Of a DNA stretch of 64,000 nucleotides, positions 34,165 through 42,377 are shown piece by piece. Source of the stretch: Desulfobulbaceae bacterium BRH_c16a (GTDB lineage: Bacteria; Desulfobacterota; Desulfobulbia; Desulfobulbales; Desulfocapsaceae); contig LADS01000031.1 in the NCBI GenBank assembly GCA_000961725.1, positions 1-64,000 on the forward strand, given 5' to 3'. Position numbers and translations under genes: made by a program. The notes under the pieces are model-generated. The model saw only the letters and a program-made list of their open reading frames with translations. It had not been told where the DNA came from and ran no database searches. Numbering within the stretch: position 1 is the stretch's first letter; each line of letters opens with the position of its first letter.

Positions 34165-34761
34165 ATGATCAGATCGTTATTCGTGTTATTTGCCTGTCTG
34201 TTATCTGTTTTCTTTTTGTCCGGATGCGGGAGTAAAGGCGGGCTGATCCCGCTCACCGATACCATGGTAAACGAGGCCGGTGAGGTCGTGAAAAATACCG
34301 CTGGATATACGGCCGATGCCTCGGTTGCCAAGGAGCATGAAATCCACGATACCCTTCGCAACAGGGACAATGCCATCCGCAAGGCTCACGAGAAATCCGG
34401 CATGACCATGAGCTGGCAGCCGGTGGTCAAAACCGTTCAGTATCCCGGGATGATCGCCCCAGTCACTACCACCGAATATCTGCCGGTAGTGTCCTATCGC
34501 GAGCAGGCTCGTTTTGATCAGAAGCTGCCCACCGAGCCGAGCGAGCACCCGGTATGGAAAACTGTTCGCAGTGTGTCCAGTGACATTAAAGACGGAACGA
34601 TTATCGGCATGGGAATCAATGCCGCCGACAACGTTCTCTCAGCTGCCGTCGGCAAACCGGATAACCGCTACAATGGTGATGTGCAGTTCAACCAGTCTCA
34701 CAACCAGGGCGACGGTACAGGCCCGGTGACAAACACCGAAAACATTTTGCCACAGCCATGA
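34165..34761 (+). CDS. Prophage lipoprotein of unknown function
   Basis: 198 residues from ATG 34165. The N-terminus MIRSLFVLFACLLSVFFLSG followed by Cys is a clear lipoprotein signal (LSGC). The mature part contains KNTAGYTADASVAKEHEIHD and a Gly/Asn/Gln-rich C-terminus. Located between tail and lysis genes, it may be an outer-membrane spanin-like or superinfection-exclusion lipoprotein, but it lacks the small size and proline-rich form of typical outer spanins. Only the lipoprotein character is secure. Confidence 0.6.
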   Translation: MIRSLFVLFACLLSVFFLSGCGSKGGLIPLTDTMVNEAGEVVKNTAGYTADASVAKEHEIHDTLRNRDNAIRKAHEKSGMTMSWQPVVKTVQYPGMIAPVTTTEYLPVVSYREQARFDQKLPTEPSEHPVWKTVRSVSSDIKDGTIIGMGINAADNVLSAAVGKPDNRYNGDVQFNQSHNQGDGTGPVTNTENILPQP

Positions 34762-34865
34762 CTTGTCCTGACTGCGGTTGTGAAAATCAAGGATGGAGAG
34801 GCCTGCCGCTGTCCCAAGTGCGGCCGGTCGCTGTGAGAAAACTGATATCGGCTGGAGGTCGATAG
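34758..34865 (+). CDS. Tiny zinc-ribbon-like ORF, frame disturbed
   Basis: ATG 34758 overlaps the lipoprotein stop and starts MTCPDCGCEN. The second half of what looks like the same zinc ribbon, CRCPKCGRSL followed by a stop at 34836, lies in another frame (+1). Joined, the two would give a ~27-residue Com/zinc-ribbon knuckle protein with four cysteines. Uninterrupted, the first frame runs on to 34865 (35 codons). Either it is a decayed gene or there is a one-base error. Confidence 0.3.
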   Translation: MTCPDCGCENQGWRGLPLSQVRPVAVRKLISAGGR

Positions 34866-34866
34866 A

Positions 34867-35262
34867 ATGAAATACTGGGACGGCTATAAATACGTCGTGG
34901 CCGAAACCTTCACGACCCAGACCTCGGTCAAAGGTTTTACCGTCAGCGACGATCACACCGATCTGCAGCCGGACGGCAAGCTGACTATCCGCCGCGGCTA
35001 TCCCTGGGACGGCAACAGCGGGCCATGCATCGACACCCGCTCATCGATGGAGGCCTCCTGCGTCCATGACGTGCTCTGTGACTACGTCAACCTGGGGCTG
35101 CTGCCGGCAGAACTGCAGCCGATCATCGACCAGGAGTATTATGCGATTTGCGTCAAAAAAAAGATGTGGTGGCGGCGAGCCCGGTGGCGGATGCTGGCGA
35201 TCCGCTGGTACATGACCGGCAAGGGCTCAAAAAAATTTACACGAACAGTTCACGAGGCATGA
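34867..35262 (+). CDS. DUF1353-like phage protein
   Basis: 131 residues. The core IRRGYPWDGNSGPCIDTRSS then MEASCVHDVLCDYVNLGLLP, with conserved Trp-Asp-Gly and His-Asp, is the hallmark of DUF1353-type phage proteins, usually found near lysis genes. The His and Asp residues hint at an enzymatic site, but no activity is established. The C-terminus is strongly basic and aromatic (KKKMWWRRARWRM). Confidence 0.65.
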   Translation: MKYWDGYKYVVAETFTTQTSVKGFTVSDDHTDLQPDGKLTIRRGYPWDGNSGPCIDTRSSMEASCVHDVLCDYVNLGLLPAELQPIIDQEYYAICVKKKMWWRRARWRMLAIRWYMTGKGSKKFTRTVHEA

Positions 35263-35263
35263 C

Positions 35264-35659
35264 ATGCAAATCGACGCGATGTTTCTCACCATAGCCGGTT
35301 TTATCGGTACGTTAATTCTTAACGCCTTCGCCGTCGGCGTTGCCTATGGCCGTCTCTCTGCCAAAATCAACAAAAACAGCGACGATATAATCAATATTCA
35401 AGCAAGGGAGATAGTCGATATTCGTACTGAACTCTCTAAAATAGATGGAAAATTCTTCACTCCGGAGGGAGAACCGAGACTCGTGTCTTTCAAAGCCCAT
35501 GATCATATCTGCCTGCGAGCGAACGAAGCCATAACAGCCGAGCTCCGCCACGTCACTGCTGCCCTGAACACCAACACCCAGCGAGTCAAGGAGTGCGGCG
35601 ACCAGGTTGCCCAGTTGACAACGTGGGTAACCGTACTCGAGGAGAAAGTGGAAAAATGA
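35264..35659 (+). CDS. Membrane-anchored coiled-coil protein, holin or spanin candidate
   Basis: 131 residues. One N-terminal hydrophobic helix (MFLTIAGFIGTLILNAFAVG) is followed by a helical, heptad-rich tail (NEAITAELRHVTAALNTNTQ, VTVLEEKVEK). It overlaps the endolysin start by four bases, so it is translated with it. Topology fits an inner-membrane spanin or a single-segment holin; the sequence does not decide which. Confidence 0.6.
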   Translation: MQIDAMFLTIAGFIGTLILNAFAVGVAYGRLSAKINKNSDDIINIQAREIVDIRTELSKIDGKFFTPEGEPRLVSFKAHDHICLRANEAITAELRHVTAALNTNTQRVKECGDQVAQLTTWVTVLEEKVEK

Positions 35660-36141
35660 CAAGAAACGAACAAGCCTTTCTCGACATGCTTGCCTGGTCT
35701 GAACTTGGCCGGCAACTTATCGATGAGTCGGACAACGGCTATAATGTCCTAGTCGGGTCACTCCCCGGCCGGGTAAAGTTATTCCATGACTATTCTGATC
35801 ACCCTCGCCAACTGATCCGGATCAACGACAAGCTCTCATCCACCGCTGCCGGCAGATATCAGATCCTTAAACGAACTTTTGATCATTACAGGAAGGTTCT
35901 ACGCCTGTCCGATTTTTCGCCGGCATCCCAGGATGCAATCGCCCTTCGGCTGATTAAGGAGCGAGGCGCTGCAGAAGATGTGAAAGCAGGAAGAATAATA
36001 GAGGCGATTCAGAAAATAAGAAAAATATGGGCATCGCTCCCTGGAGCGGGCTATGGGCAGCGTGAGCACCCTATCAACAATCTCATTGCCACGTTCACAG
36101 CTGCAGGCGGACAGCCTGGAGGGAATTCATTGATCGCATAA
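35656..36141 (+). CDS. Endolysin, lambda R-type murein transglycosylase
   Basis: 161 residues from ATG 35656; lambda R has 158. Strong colinear similarity to R: NEQAFLDMLAWSELGR, YNVLVGSLPGRVKLFHDYSD, HPRQLIRINDKLSSTAAGRY and KIWASLPGAGYGQREHPINN. The catalytic Glu of lambda R (in LAWSEG) is retained in LAWSEL. It cleaves peptidoglycan at the end of the lytic cycle. It has no signal peptide, so it needs a holin, probably the preceding gene. Confidence 0.92.
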   Translation: MTRNEQAFLDMLAWSELGRQLIDESDNGYNVLVGSLPGRVKLFHDYSDHPRQLIRINDKLSSTAAGRYQILKRTFDHYRKVLRLSDFSPASQDAIALRLIKERGAAEDVKAGRIIEAIQKIRKIWASLPGAGYGQREHPINNLIATFTAAGGQPGGNSLIA

Positions 36142-36174
36142 AACGACATTCTGCCTGATCCTGCGCGCGTGTTA

Positions 36175-36212
36175 TTAAGGGTGAAATCAAGATCTCACCC
36201 TTAAATTTTTTT
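36175..36212 (+). terminator. Terminator of the late operon
   Basis: TTAAGGGTGA (36175-36184) and TCACCCTTAA (36195-36204) are perfectly complementary around a 10-base loop and are followed by A and seven T residues. A textbook intrinsic terminator, placed 33 bases after the endolysin stop and facing the convergent integrase gene. Confidence 0.85.
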
Positions 36213-36220
36213 CTAAAGAC

Positions 36221-37447
36221 TCACACGGTCGAATAGGTCGATATTTCTCTGATAACCTTATTCAATTCCTCATCCAGTCCATTGCTGCCGATAATCTTGA
36301 TCGCTTCCGCCAAGAGCTCCCGCAACGCCTTTCTTTCCTCCGATACTTCTTTTTGAATATCAACACCGTACCCCTCGATACGCTGCATCATCTCCGCCTT
36401 GTGCTCCATTGAGGGGTGGGTATAACGCATTGTCATCTGGATAGTCTTATGTCCGAGGATATCTGCCACCGTGCGTAGAGGGACTTCTTGTTCAATCAGG
36501 TAAGTGGCGGCAGAATGGCGAATATCATGAAGAGTAAGGTCTGCAGGAATGGAAGGATTGACAGCTATAGCCCTGCGTTTGGTCGCCTCCCAACTCTCGC
36601 GAAAGATCTGGGCCGGCCGATTCATTATATTGGACCTGCTTAAGTCCTTATCCTTCAGAAAGAAAAAGTTATCTGTATCAATGTTCCTTAAAGCGGCTGT
36701 GGCGGCATCCGTAAGCGATACGGTCCTTGGTGTTTTGGATTTCGTCTTCTTGATAATGATCGTCTGATTGTTCAGATTCACATCTCTCTTCCGCAAACCT
36801 GCCGCCTCGCTTGCTCTCATGCCGGTATGCATGAGTACAAGGAGGTAGGCCGGGAAAAGAGCATTCCTGGCTTTCCTGCTTTCCGTAATAATGACCCGAG
36901 CCTGCAGGTCAGTGAGAGCGAGGATACGTCCTGCCGCAGGTCTCGGCCGTGCCAGACGCTCTATCGGATTTGATACCGGCAATTCCCATTCCTGCATTGC
37001 AATGGTGAAAAGATGTGAAATCAATGAGAGCTCCTGGCGGACTGTGGACCCCGATCGTTTATCATCCCTCAATCGGCGGTCTCGAAACTCCGACATCACT
37101 CTCGGTGTGATTTCGGCAAGCGAAATATCCCTGCCGAGATATCTTTTTAATATGATCGCGCAAGTTCGCTTACGTTCAACAGTCGTTGGCTCATTGAAAT
37201 TTGGCCCAGGAGACTCTATGGTTCTGAAGTATTTGTTCAGTGCCTGCTCAAGAGTTACCATTTCAGCGAGTCGCGGATCCTGATGACGTTTCATGTCGAT
37301 CAAGTGCTCCTGCTCTCTGGCCCATACTTCAGCATCTTTCTTCAGAGCAAAGGTGCGAGTAATTGGTTTATTGCGGTATCTTCCTTTCCGGATGATTGCC
37401 TGGTATGATGTTTTATTATTTTTCTGCTTCTTTAAAATTGTTGCCAT
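36221..37447 (-). CDS. Prophage tyrosine integrase
   Basis: 408 residues. The N-terminal part is an arm-binding DNA fold (SYQAIIRKGRYRNKPITRTF), then a SAM-like core-binding domain (~60-165). Catalytic residues of the recombinase fold are visible: Arg211 in GMRASEAAGL, Lys in KKTKSKTPRTV, His307/Arg310 in LHDIRHS, His333 in LGHKTIQMTM and Tyr342 in RYTH. The gene is convergent to the late operon and its start faces the 3' end of tRNA-Leu, the expected attachment target. It would catalyse integration and, with an excisionase, excision. Confidence 0.92.
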   Translation of the reverse strand: MATILKKQKNNKTSYQAIIRKGRYRNKPITRTFALKKDAEVWAREQEHLIDMKRHQDPRLAEMVTLEQALNKYFRTIESPGPNFNEPTTVERKRTCAIILKRYLGRDISLAEITPRVMSEFRDRRLRDDKRSGSTVRQELSLISHLFTIAMQEWELPVSNPIERLARPRPAAGRILALTDLQARVIITESRKARNALFPAYLLVLMHTGMRASEAAGLRKRDVNLNNQTIIIKKTKSKTPRTVSLTDAATAALRNIDTDNFFFLKDKDLSRSNIMNRPAQIFRESWEATKRRAIAVNPSIPADLTLHDIRHSAATYLIEQEVPLRTVADILGHKTIQMTMRYTHPSMEHKAEMMQRIEGYGVDIQKEVSEERKALRELLAEAIKIIGSNGLDEELNKVIREISTYSTV

Positions 37448-37556
37448 ACGTCGCCTCCCTCGATCGCCAGCACCTCCTTCAGGGGTTTTTGCCTGGAAAC
37501 AGCCTCAAATAATTATACACAAAAGTATACACAGAGCATTCAAAATTGCCATACGC

Positions 37557-37583
37557 AGTTTCGTTTGGACCCAAATCGAAACT
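37557..37583. promoter_or_regulatory. Imperfect palindrome upstream of integrase, related to the late-leader element
   Basis: AGTTTCGTTTGG (37557-37568) faces CCAAATCGAAACT (37571-37583), a near-perfect dyad with one extra base. The surrounding 34 bases (from TAC at 37552) match those at 15273-15306 at 27 positions. It lies about 110 bases upstream of the integrase start and between it and the tRNA, so it could be an attachment arm site or an operator. Confidence 0.45.
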
Positions 37584-37597
37584 CCCCCCGGCAGGGC

Positions 37598-37638
37598 AAA
37601 AAAAAAGCCCGATAGCCAATGGTTATGGACTATCGGGC
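37598..37638 (-). terminator. Terminator of tRNA-Leu
   Basis: On the minus strand GCCCGATAG (37638-37630) pairs with CTATCGGGC (37615-37607) and is followed by nine T residues. It lies 12 bases beyond the tRNA 3' end, so the tRNA keeps a working terminator although the prophage is integrated next to it. Confidence 0.85.
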
Positions 37639-37649
37639 GTATTATCTAA

Positions 37650-37736
37650 TGGTGCCGGAGGTCGGAATCGAACCGACATGACCTTGCGGTCGCGGGATTT
37701 TGAGTCCCGTGCGTCTACCAGTTTCACCACTCCGGC
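37650..37736 (-). tRNA. tRNA-Leu (anticodon CAA)
   Basis: 87 bases including an encoded CCA. The acceptor arm GCCGGAG pairs with CTCCGGC. The anticodon stem CGGGA/TCCCG encloses CTCAAAA, giving anticodon CAA for UUG codons. A long variable arm (CGACCGCAAGGTCATG) is present as in class II tRNAs, and the T arm contains GGTTCGATTCC. It is the likely integration target of the prophage, whose integrase lies 200 bases from its 3' end. Confidence 0.95.
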
Positions 37737-37745
37737 GCAGGTTCG

Positions 37746-37775
37746 TTTATACCTTACTTGACCGATTATCGTCAA
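37746..37775 (-). promoter_or_regulatory. Sigma-70 promoter of tRNA-Leu
   Basis: On the minus strand TTGACG (37775-37770) and TATAAA (37751-37746) are separated by 18 bases, and the mature tRNA starts 10 bases after the -10. Well placed and close to consensus. Confidence 0.75.
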
Positions 37776-37799
37776 GGGTAAAAGGTGGTTGCGTGCCTC

Positions 37800-38363
37800 T
37801 CAGCACGAGGTTTCGAGGAAAACGCCGCGCAGTCTATAGGCATAGATGGCTCCCGACCACAGAGCCAGCACAAGAGAACAGTAGATGAGTACGGTTCCTA
37901 TCGTGTACTGGTAGGGGATGGGGAGAACGTTCAGGGGGAAAATGAGAAATCCCAGGCCGAAGTACTGAAAATTGCTCTTCAGCTTACCTACACGTCCTGC
38001 GGCAACGACTTTGCCGGTGGTGGCGGCGAGCCCCCTGAACCCGGTGACGATAATTTCCCTGCAGATAATCACAAGACAGACCCAGGCGACGATCTTGCCG
38101 AGAGGGATGAGCATGATCAGGGCTGTGGTCACCAGGGCTTTATCGGCCAGGGGATCCATCAGTTTGCCGAGGACCGTTTCAATGTGGTAGCGTCTGGCTA
38201 CCCAGCCGTCGACGAAATCGGTCAATGCCGCAATGGAAAAGATAACGAAACTCCACATCTCGATCTGGGTGTTTTGTTTCACCGAGAACAGGACAATCAG
38301 CACAGGAATAAGCGCAAACCGAAACCCGGTAAGAAGATTCGGCACTGAAAAAAGCTGTTTCAT
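37800..38363 (-). CDS. pgsA: CDP-diacylglycerol--glycerol-3-phosphate 3-phosphatidyltransferase
   Basis: 187 residues, usual PgsA length. Makes phosphatidylglycerol phosphate, the committed step to phosphatidylglycerol and cardiolipin, in the inner membrane. The CDP-alcohol phosphotransferase motif is complete: DFVDGWVARRYHIETVLGKL followed by MDPLADK, with the metal-binding aspartates. Several hydrophobic helices follow. The start overlaps the end of the upstream transglycosylase by four bases (both minus strand), so they are cotranscribed. Confidence 0.92.
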   Translation of the reverse strand: MKQLFSVPNLLTGFRFALIPVLIVLFSVKQNTQIEMWSFVIFSIAALTDFVDGWVARRYHIETVLGKLMDPLADKALVTTALIMLIPLGKIVAWVCLVIICREIIVTGFRGLAATTGKVVAAGRVGKLKSNFQYFGLGFLIFPLNVLPIPYQYTIGTVLIYCSLVLALWSGAIYAYRLRGVFLETSC

Positions 38364-39115
38364 TCCTGCACCAGAAGAGTGGCTTTGTCGTGTTGCGTTT
38401 TATACGCCTTGTATCGCTTCAGGACCTTGTTGACATACCGCCTGGTCTCCTGGATTCTCGGCACTCCGCCGGTGCGGGAGACTAAGCCCGGTCCGGCGTT
38501 ATAGGCAGCAAGGGAGAGGATTAAATCACCGTTGAAGCTGTCCAGCAGCCATCGCATATATCGCGTACCGCCATCAATGTTTTCCCACGGATCGAAAGGA
38601 TTGACAACCTGCAGGTCGCGAGCCGTGTCGGGCATCAACTGCATCAGCCCCTGGGCGCCGCTCCGCGATACCGCCCGATGGTTAAAATCGGATTCCGTAT
38701 GAATTATGGCCTTGATGAGGTGAGGATCCATCCGGTAGCGGCGGGCAATGCTCTTGATCTCCTGCTCGTAACCGGCGGACATGGCGGAGCGCGAGGGACG
38801 GGAATAAGCAGCGGCGACTTCACCCGCCAGTCCCGTGATCCGGCCTGTTTTCGGCAGAGAAACCGACTGACAATCAGGACTTCCGGGTGCATTGGTGAAG
38901 TTGATTGCACCCGATTTGCTGCGACAGACATACATGGATGCCTGGGGCGTTCCGACGATCAAAAAAAGCATTATCGTCGGGGCGACCAGCACAAAAAACC
39001 GAACAAATCCCGCCTGCCGCCGCCACCAGACGGCAAGCTCCCGCCGATTTTTTCTTCGGTCGGGGAGAGAAGAACACTTTCTATGGTTCAGGGGAACTGT
39101 TCGGTTGTCGGGCAT
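38360..39115 (-). CDS. Membrane-anchored lytic transglycosylase (SLT domain)
   Basis: 251 residues. An N-terminal hydrophobic segment (RFFVLVAPTIMLFLIVGTPQ) anchors or exports the protein. A short DUF4124-like portion (MYVCRSKSGAINFTNAPG) precedes the SLT domain at ~115-235. The catalytic Glu141 is in HTESDFN; GLMQLMP (156-162) and SLAAYNAGPG complete the Slt/MltE signature. It cleaves peptidoglycan glycan strands in the periplasm, forming anhydro-muropeptides. The basic N-terminus may be overextended. The next gene upstream (transaldolase) abuts it. Confidence 0.88.
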   Translation of the reverse strand: MPDNRTVPLNHRKCSSLPDRRKNRRELAVWWRRQAGFVRFFVLVAPTIMLFLIVGTPQASMYVCRSKSGAINFTNAPGSPDCQSVSLPKTGRITGLAGEVAAAYSRPSRSAMSAGYEQEIKSIARRYRMDPHLIKAIIHTESDFNHRAVSRSGAQGLMQLMPDTARDLQVVNPFDPWENIDGGTRYMRWLLDSFNGDLILSLAAYNAGPGLVSRTGGVPRIQETRRYVNKVLKRYKAYKTQHDKATLLVQE

Positions 39116-39759
39116 TATTTCGTCCGTTTCTCCCAGTCGGCGAGGAACTGTTCCATTCCCGCATCGGTCAGCGGGTGTTTGGCCAGTTGGGCAATCACCT
39201 TTAAAGGAATTGTGGCAATATCGGCGCCGATCAGGGCTGCATCCAGCACATGCTGCGGGCTTCTGACGCTCGCTACGATGATCTCGCTGGTGTAGCCGTA
39301 ATTGTCATAGATGGTGACGATATCACCGATCAGATCCATTCCGGGGTTGCCGATATCGTCAAGCCGGCCGACAAAAGGACTGACATAGCTTGCTCCGGCT
39401 TTTGCAGCAAGAAGCGCCTGGGCTGCGGAGAAAACCAGAGTAACATTGGTTTTGATGCCCTCTGCCGTGAGCTTTTTCACCGCCTTGAGTCCCTCGACAA
39501 TCATCGGGATCTTGATGACGATATTATCGGCTATCTTGGCCAGCTCCCTCGCTTCGGCGAGCATTCCCTCTGCCTCGAGGCTTACAACCTCGGCACTTAC
39601 CGGCCCGTCGACCAGTTTGCAGATCTCGGCGATTATCTCTTCAAACGGCTTGTTCTCTCTGGCCACCAGCGACGGATTGGTGGTTACGCCGTCCACCATG
39701 CCCATCTCCAGGCCTTTTTTGATTTCTTCTATATTTGCCGTATCGATAAAAAATTTCAT
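39115..39759 (-). CDS. tal: Transaldolase (TalC family)
   Basis: 214 residues from the MKFFIDTAN start; a longer frame would add 17 residues but AAGGAG lies before this ATG. Small class I aldolase fold. The Schiff-base Lys83 is in VIKIPM; the substrate loop is [11 protein letters not shown]. The Phe in that loop is what transaldolases carry where fructose-6-phosphate aldolase has Tyr, so transaldolase activity in the pentose phosphate pathway is the better call. The start overlaps the end of the YHS gene by 4 bases. Confidence 0.85.
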   Translation of the reverse strand: MKFFIDTANIEEIKKGLEMGMVDGVTTNPSLVARENKPFEEIIAEICKLVDGPVSAEVVSLEAEGMLAEARELAKIADNIVIKIPMIVEGLKAVKKLTAEGIKTNVTLVFSAAQALLAAKAGASYVSPFVGRLDDIGNPGMDLIGDIVTIYDNYGYTSEIIVASVRSPQHVLDAALIGADIATIPLKVIAQLAKHPLTDAGMEQFLADWEKRTK

Positions 39760-40049
39760 TTTTGTTCTCCTTGTCTGGTTCTGAAAGTATTGCAACACTC
39801 CTGGCTGCAAAAATAATAGGTATGCCCATCCGCCTCATATTGAACGGCCTGCCTGCTGGGCACAAGTTTTTTGCAGACCGGGTCCTCCTGAAGGGTGTCG
39901 CTGACCGGCATCTCCTTTTGAGGTTTCCTCTTTGCCCCCTTGACTGACGGGGTCGATTTTCTGCTTCCCCATATCAGGCGGTAAGCAATATAAATGAGGA
40001 TGATAATGATGATTATTCTAAGAGGACTCAATGGTACCTCTCTTTGCAT
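39756..40049 (-). CDS. Small membrane protein with YHS/TRASH-like metal-binding domain
   Basis: 97 residues. One N-terminal transmembrane helix ([20 protein letters not shown]), a basic linker, then [20 protein letters not shown] followed by [14 protein letters not shown]. The arrangement DPVC ... YFCS-x-xC matches YHS/TRASH-type domains thought to bind transition metals. The anchored form suggests a role at the inner membrane, perhaps metal handling. Its function in this operon is not known. Confidence 0.7.
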   Translation of the reverse strand: MQREVPLSPLRIIIIIILIYIAYRLIWGSRKSTPSVKGAKRKPQKEMPVSDTLQEDPVCKKLVPSRQAVQYEADGHTYYFCSQECCNTFRTRQGEQK

Positions 40050-40061
40050 CTTGCCTTCTAT

Positions 40062-40604
40062 CTACGCGTCCCACCGACTGCATACTATTTCCTGTTTTTT
40101 GTATTCTCCTGCGAGGATACTTTCCCGCAGTCGCTGTTCCATGGCAGCGATGGTCTTCCCGGTAACGGGGTCTTTAAAATCCGGCGCGAGTTCGGTAAAT
40201 GGCGCAAGAACAAAGAGACGGACGCCGATGCGAGGATGAGGCACGGTCAATTCGGGGCTGTCCATGACCTCCTGGCCGTAATAGAGCAGGTCCAGGTCGA
40301 GACTGCGATCATGGTAGCCAAAACTCGTATGTTCCCGTATTCGTCCGAACTCGGCCTCAATGTCCATCAGGGTTTTCAACAACTCGAGGGGCGACAGCGA
40401 AACGTGCAGACAGCCGACGGCGTTGGTAAACCAGTGCTGGCTCTGCATGTCGACCGGCGCGGTCATGTAGGGGCTCGACAATTGCTCGAGACGTATCCCC
40501 GAAACCTGTCCGAGGCTGTCCCATGCCTCTATCAGGATAGATTTGCCGTCACCGAGGTTGGAGCCCATGCCGATAAAAACTATGGTGCCTGCTTCCGGTT
40601 TCAC
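40062..40604 (-). CDS. folK: 2-amino-4-hydroxy-6-hydroxymethyldihydropteridine pyrophosphokinase
   Basis: 180 residues. Transfers pyrophosphate from ATP to the pterin in folate synthesis. Family marks: FIGMGSNLGD at the start, the pterin/ATP loop RSLDLDLLYY with metal-binding aspartates, and PHPRIGVRLFVLAPFTELAP. It starts with GTG immediately upstream of the dapB stop on the minus strand, so the two genes abut. Slightly longer than the ~160-residue E. coli enzyme. Confidence 0.92.
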   Translation of the reverse strand: MKPEAGTIVFIGMGSNLGDGKSILIEAWDSLGQVSGIRLEQLSSPYMTAPVDMQSQHWFTNAVGCLHVSLSPLELLKTLMDIEAEFGRIREHTSFGYHDRSLDLDLLYYGQEVMDSPELTVPHPRIGVRLFVLAPFTELAPDFKDPVTGKTIAAMEQRLRESILAGEYKKQEIVCSRWDA

Positions 40605-41414
40605 TTAAAAATCCTGCAGTCCGAGCACGTCGAACATAGAATAAACACCGCACTCCTTGCCGACAATCCAAGCTGCGGCTGCCGTCGCTCCCCGAGCAAA
40701 ATGATCGCGGCTGTGGGCGCGGTGCACCAGCTCGATGCGCTCGCCGGGGCCGGCAAAAAGGACAGTATGTTCACCGACGATATCCGCCGCCCTGATGGTC
40801 TGTATCCCGATTTCATTGGGTTTTCTCTCACCGATTATGCCGCTGCGTTCAAGCACGACCACGTCGTCAAGGTTTCGGTTCACCCCTTCCGCTGCCATCT
40901 CGGCAAGCTTTAACGCCGTACCGCTGGGCGCGTCTTTTTTCTTGTTGTGGTGGGCCTCGATAATCTCTATATCGTAGTCGTCGCCGAGAATGGCCGCGGT
41001 CTTTTTCACCAGCTTAAAGAGGACATTGACGCAGACCGACATATTGGGAGCCTGGACGCAGGGAAATTTTTTCGCAAGCACCCGCAACTCCGCCAGATTC
41101 TCTCCACTGAGGCCGGTAGTGCCGATAACCATCGCCTTGCCGTGTGCGGCTGCCACCCGGGCAAACTCCATCGTCGCCTTGTGGAAGGTGAAATCGATGA
41201 TCACATCCCCCCGGTCGATGACCGACTCGATTCCCTCACCGATGATTACGCCGTTTTTCTCGCCGCCGCCAAGCTGGCCGGCATCCCTGCCGATATAGGG
41301 ATTGCCCTTTGCTTCGAATGCCGCGGCGTATTTCAACTGGGGATGCCGGCTGACCATGTGCGCCACGCGCTGTCCCATCCGACCGGCTGCTCCGGCAATT
41401 ATTACTTTTATCAT
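40605..41414 (-). CDS. dapB: 4-hydroxy-tetrahydrodipicolinate reductase
   Basis: 269 residues. NAD(P)H-dependent step of the diaminopimelate/lysine pathway. The dinucleotide-binding loop GAAGRMGQRV is at the N-terminus, TTGLSGENLAEL in the middle, and the catalytic/substrate motif EAHHNKKKDAPSGTALKLAE is intact, with the paired His and the Lys. Followed on the same strand by folK and preceded by dapA with 33 bases between. Confidence 0.95.
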   Translation of the reverse strand: MIKVIIAGAAGRMGQRVAHMVSRHPQLKYAAAFEAKGNPYIGRDAGQLGGGEKNGVIIGEGIESVIDRGDVIIDFTFHKATMEFARVAAAHGKAMVIGTTGLSGENLAELRVLAKKFPCVQAPNMSVCVNVLFKLVKKTAAILGDDYDIEIIEAHHNKKKDAPSGTALKLAEMAAEGVNRNLDDVVVLERSGIIGERKPNEIGIQTIRAADIVGEHTVLFAGPGERIELVHRAHSRDHFARGATAAAAWIVGKECGVYSMFDVLGLQDF

Positions 41415-41447
41415 GTGAACCCCTCTCTGATCAAAAGGTTAAATGGG

Positions 41448-42329
41448 TTAAATGAGGCCCATCGTCCGCATCGTCGCCTGCAATTTTTCGAGATTCGGGC
41501 TATCCATTGGCGCCAGAGGCAGACGGGGCAGGCCGCTCTTGATCTTGCCCATCAGCTCCAGTCCCTTCTTGGCCGGCACCGGATTGGGCGCGCTGAACAT
41601 CAGCTTCATCAGCTCGAATATCCGGTAGTGCAGTTCATTCGCCTGTTTAATGTTGCCTTCCAGAGCGGCTTCCATCATCCCCGCCATCTCTTTCGGACAG
41701 ACATTGGAGATTACCGAAATAACGCCCTTGCCGCCAATGAAAACGGTCGGCATGGCGGTGAAGTCATCACCCGAGAGGACGATGAAATCTTTCGGACAGC
41801 GGCGGATGACATCGGAAATCTGCTCAAGACTGCCGGAAGCCTCCTTAATCCCGATGATATTGTCTACTTCAGCCAGGCGTGCCACGGTTTCCGGCAGCAT
41901 ATTGACCACCGTTCTGCCCGGCACATTGTACAGGAACATCGGAATATCGACCTTCTCGGCAATTTCCCTGAAATGGAGGTACATGCCTTCCTGGCTCGGC
42001 TTATTGTAGTAGGGAACTACCGACAACACTGCATCGGCACCGCTCTGTTTGGCGCTCTCGGTGAGGTCAATGGCTTCCATGGTGTTGTTGGCCCCGGTCC
42101 CTGCTACCACCGGCACCCGGCCGTTCACCGTCTTGACGGTAAGATCGATGACCCGTTTATGTTCGTCGAAACCAATGGTCGCCGACTCTCCGGTCGTGCC
42201 GCAGGGCACGATGCCGTGGGTGCCGCCGGCGATCTGAAACTCGATGAGATCGATCAAACCCTGTTCATCCAGACGGCCGTCGATAAACGGGGTAACAAGT
42301 GCAACAAGCGCTCCGTGAAATCTTTCCAT
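41448..42329 (-). CDS. dapA: 4-hydroxy-tetrahydrodipicolinate synthase
   Basis: 293 residues from MERFHGALVALVTPF, chosen because GGGAGGAG precedes it; an in-frame start 14 codons upstream is less likely. Condenses pyruvate with aspartate semialdehyde. The Schiff-base Lys162 is in IIGIKEASGS, Tyr134 in LYNVPGR, and the GTTGE loop at 44-48. Normal length. Forms a lysine operon segment with dapF upstream and dapB downstream. Confidence 0.95.
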   Translation of the reverse strand: MERFHGALVALVTPFIDGRLDEQGLIDLIEFQIAGGTHGIVPCGTTGESATIGFDEHKRVIDLTVKTVNGRVPVVAGTGANNTMEAIDLTESAKQSGADAVLSVVPYYNKPSQEGMYLHFREIAEKVDIPMFLYNVPGRTVVNMLPETVARLAEVDNIIGIKEASGSLEQISDVIRRCPKDFIVLSGDDFTAMPTVFIGGKGVISVISNVCPKEMAGMMEAALEGNIKQANELHYRIFELMKLMFSAPNPVPAKKGLELMGKIKSGLPRLPLAPMDSPNLEKLQATMRTMGLI

Positions 42330-42377
42330 AACTCCTCCCGATCCTGGTTTTACCCTATTGTTCATCTGCACGGTCCA

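Noticed and set aside
15273-37585. The two 34-bp related elements as ends of an independent 22-kb mobile element
   Set aside because: The segment would contain capsid, tail, lysis and integrase but neither terminase nor replication genes, and the elements are only 27/34 identical; a regulatory role or chance is simpler.
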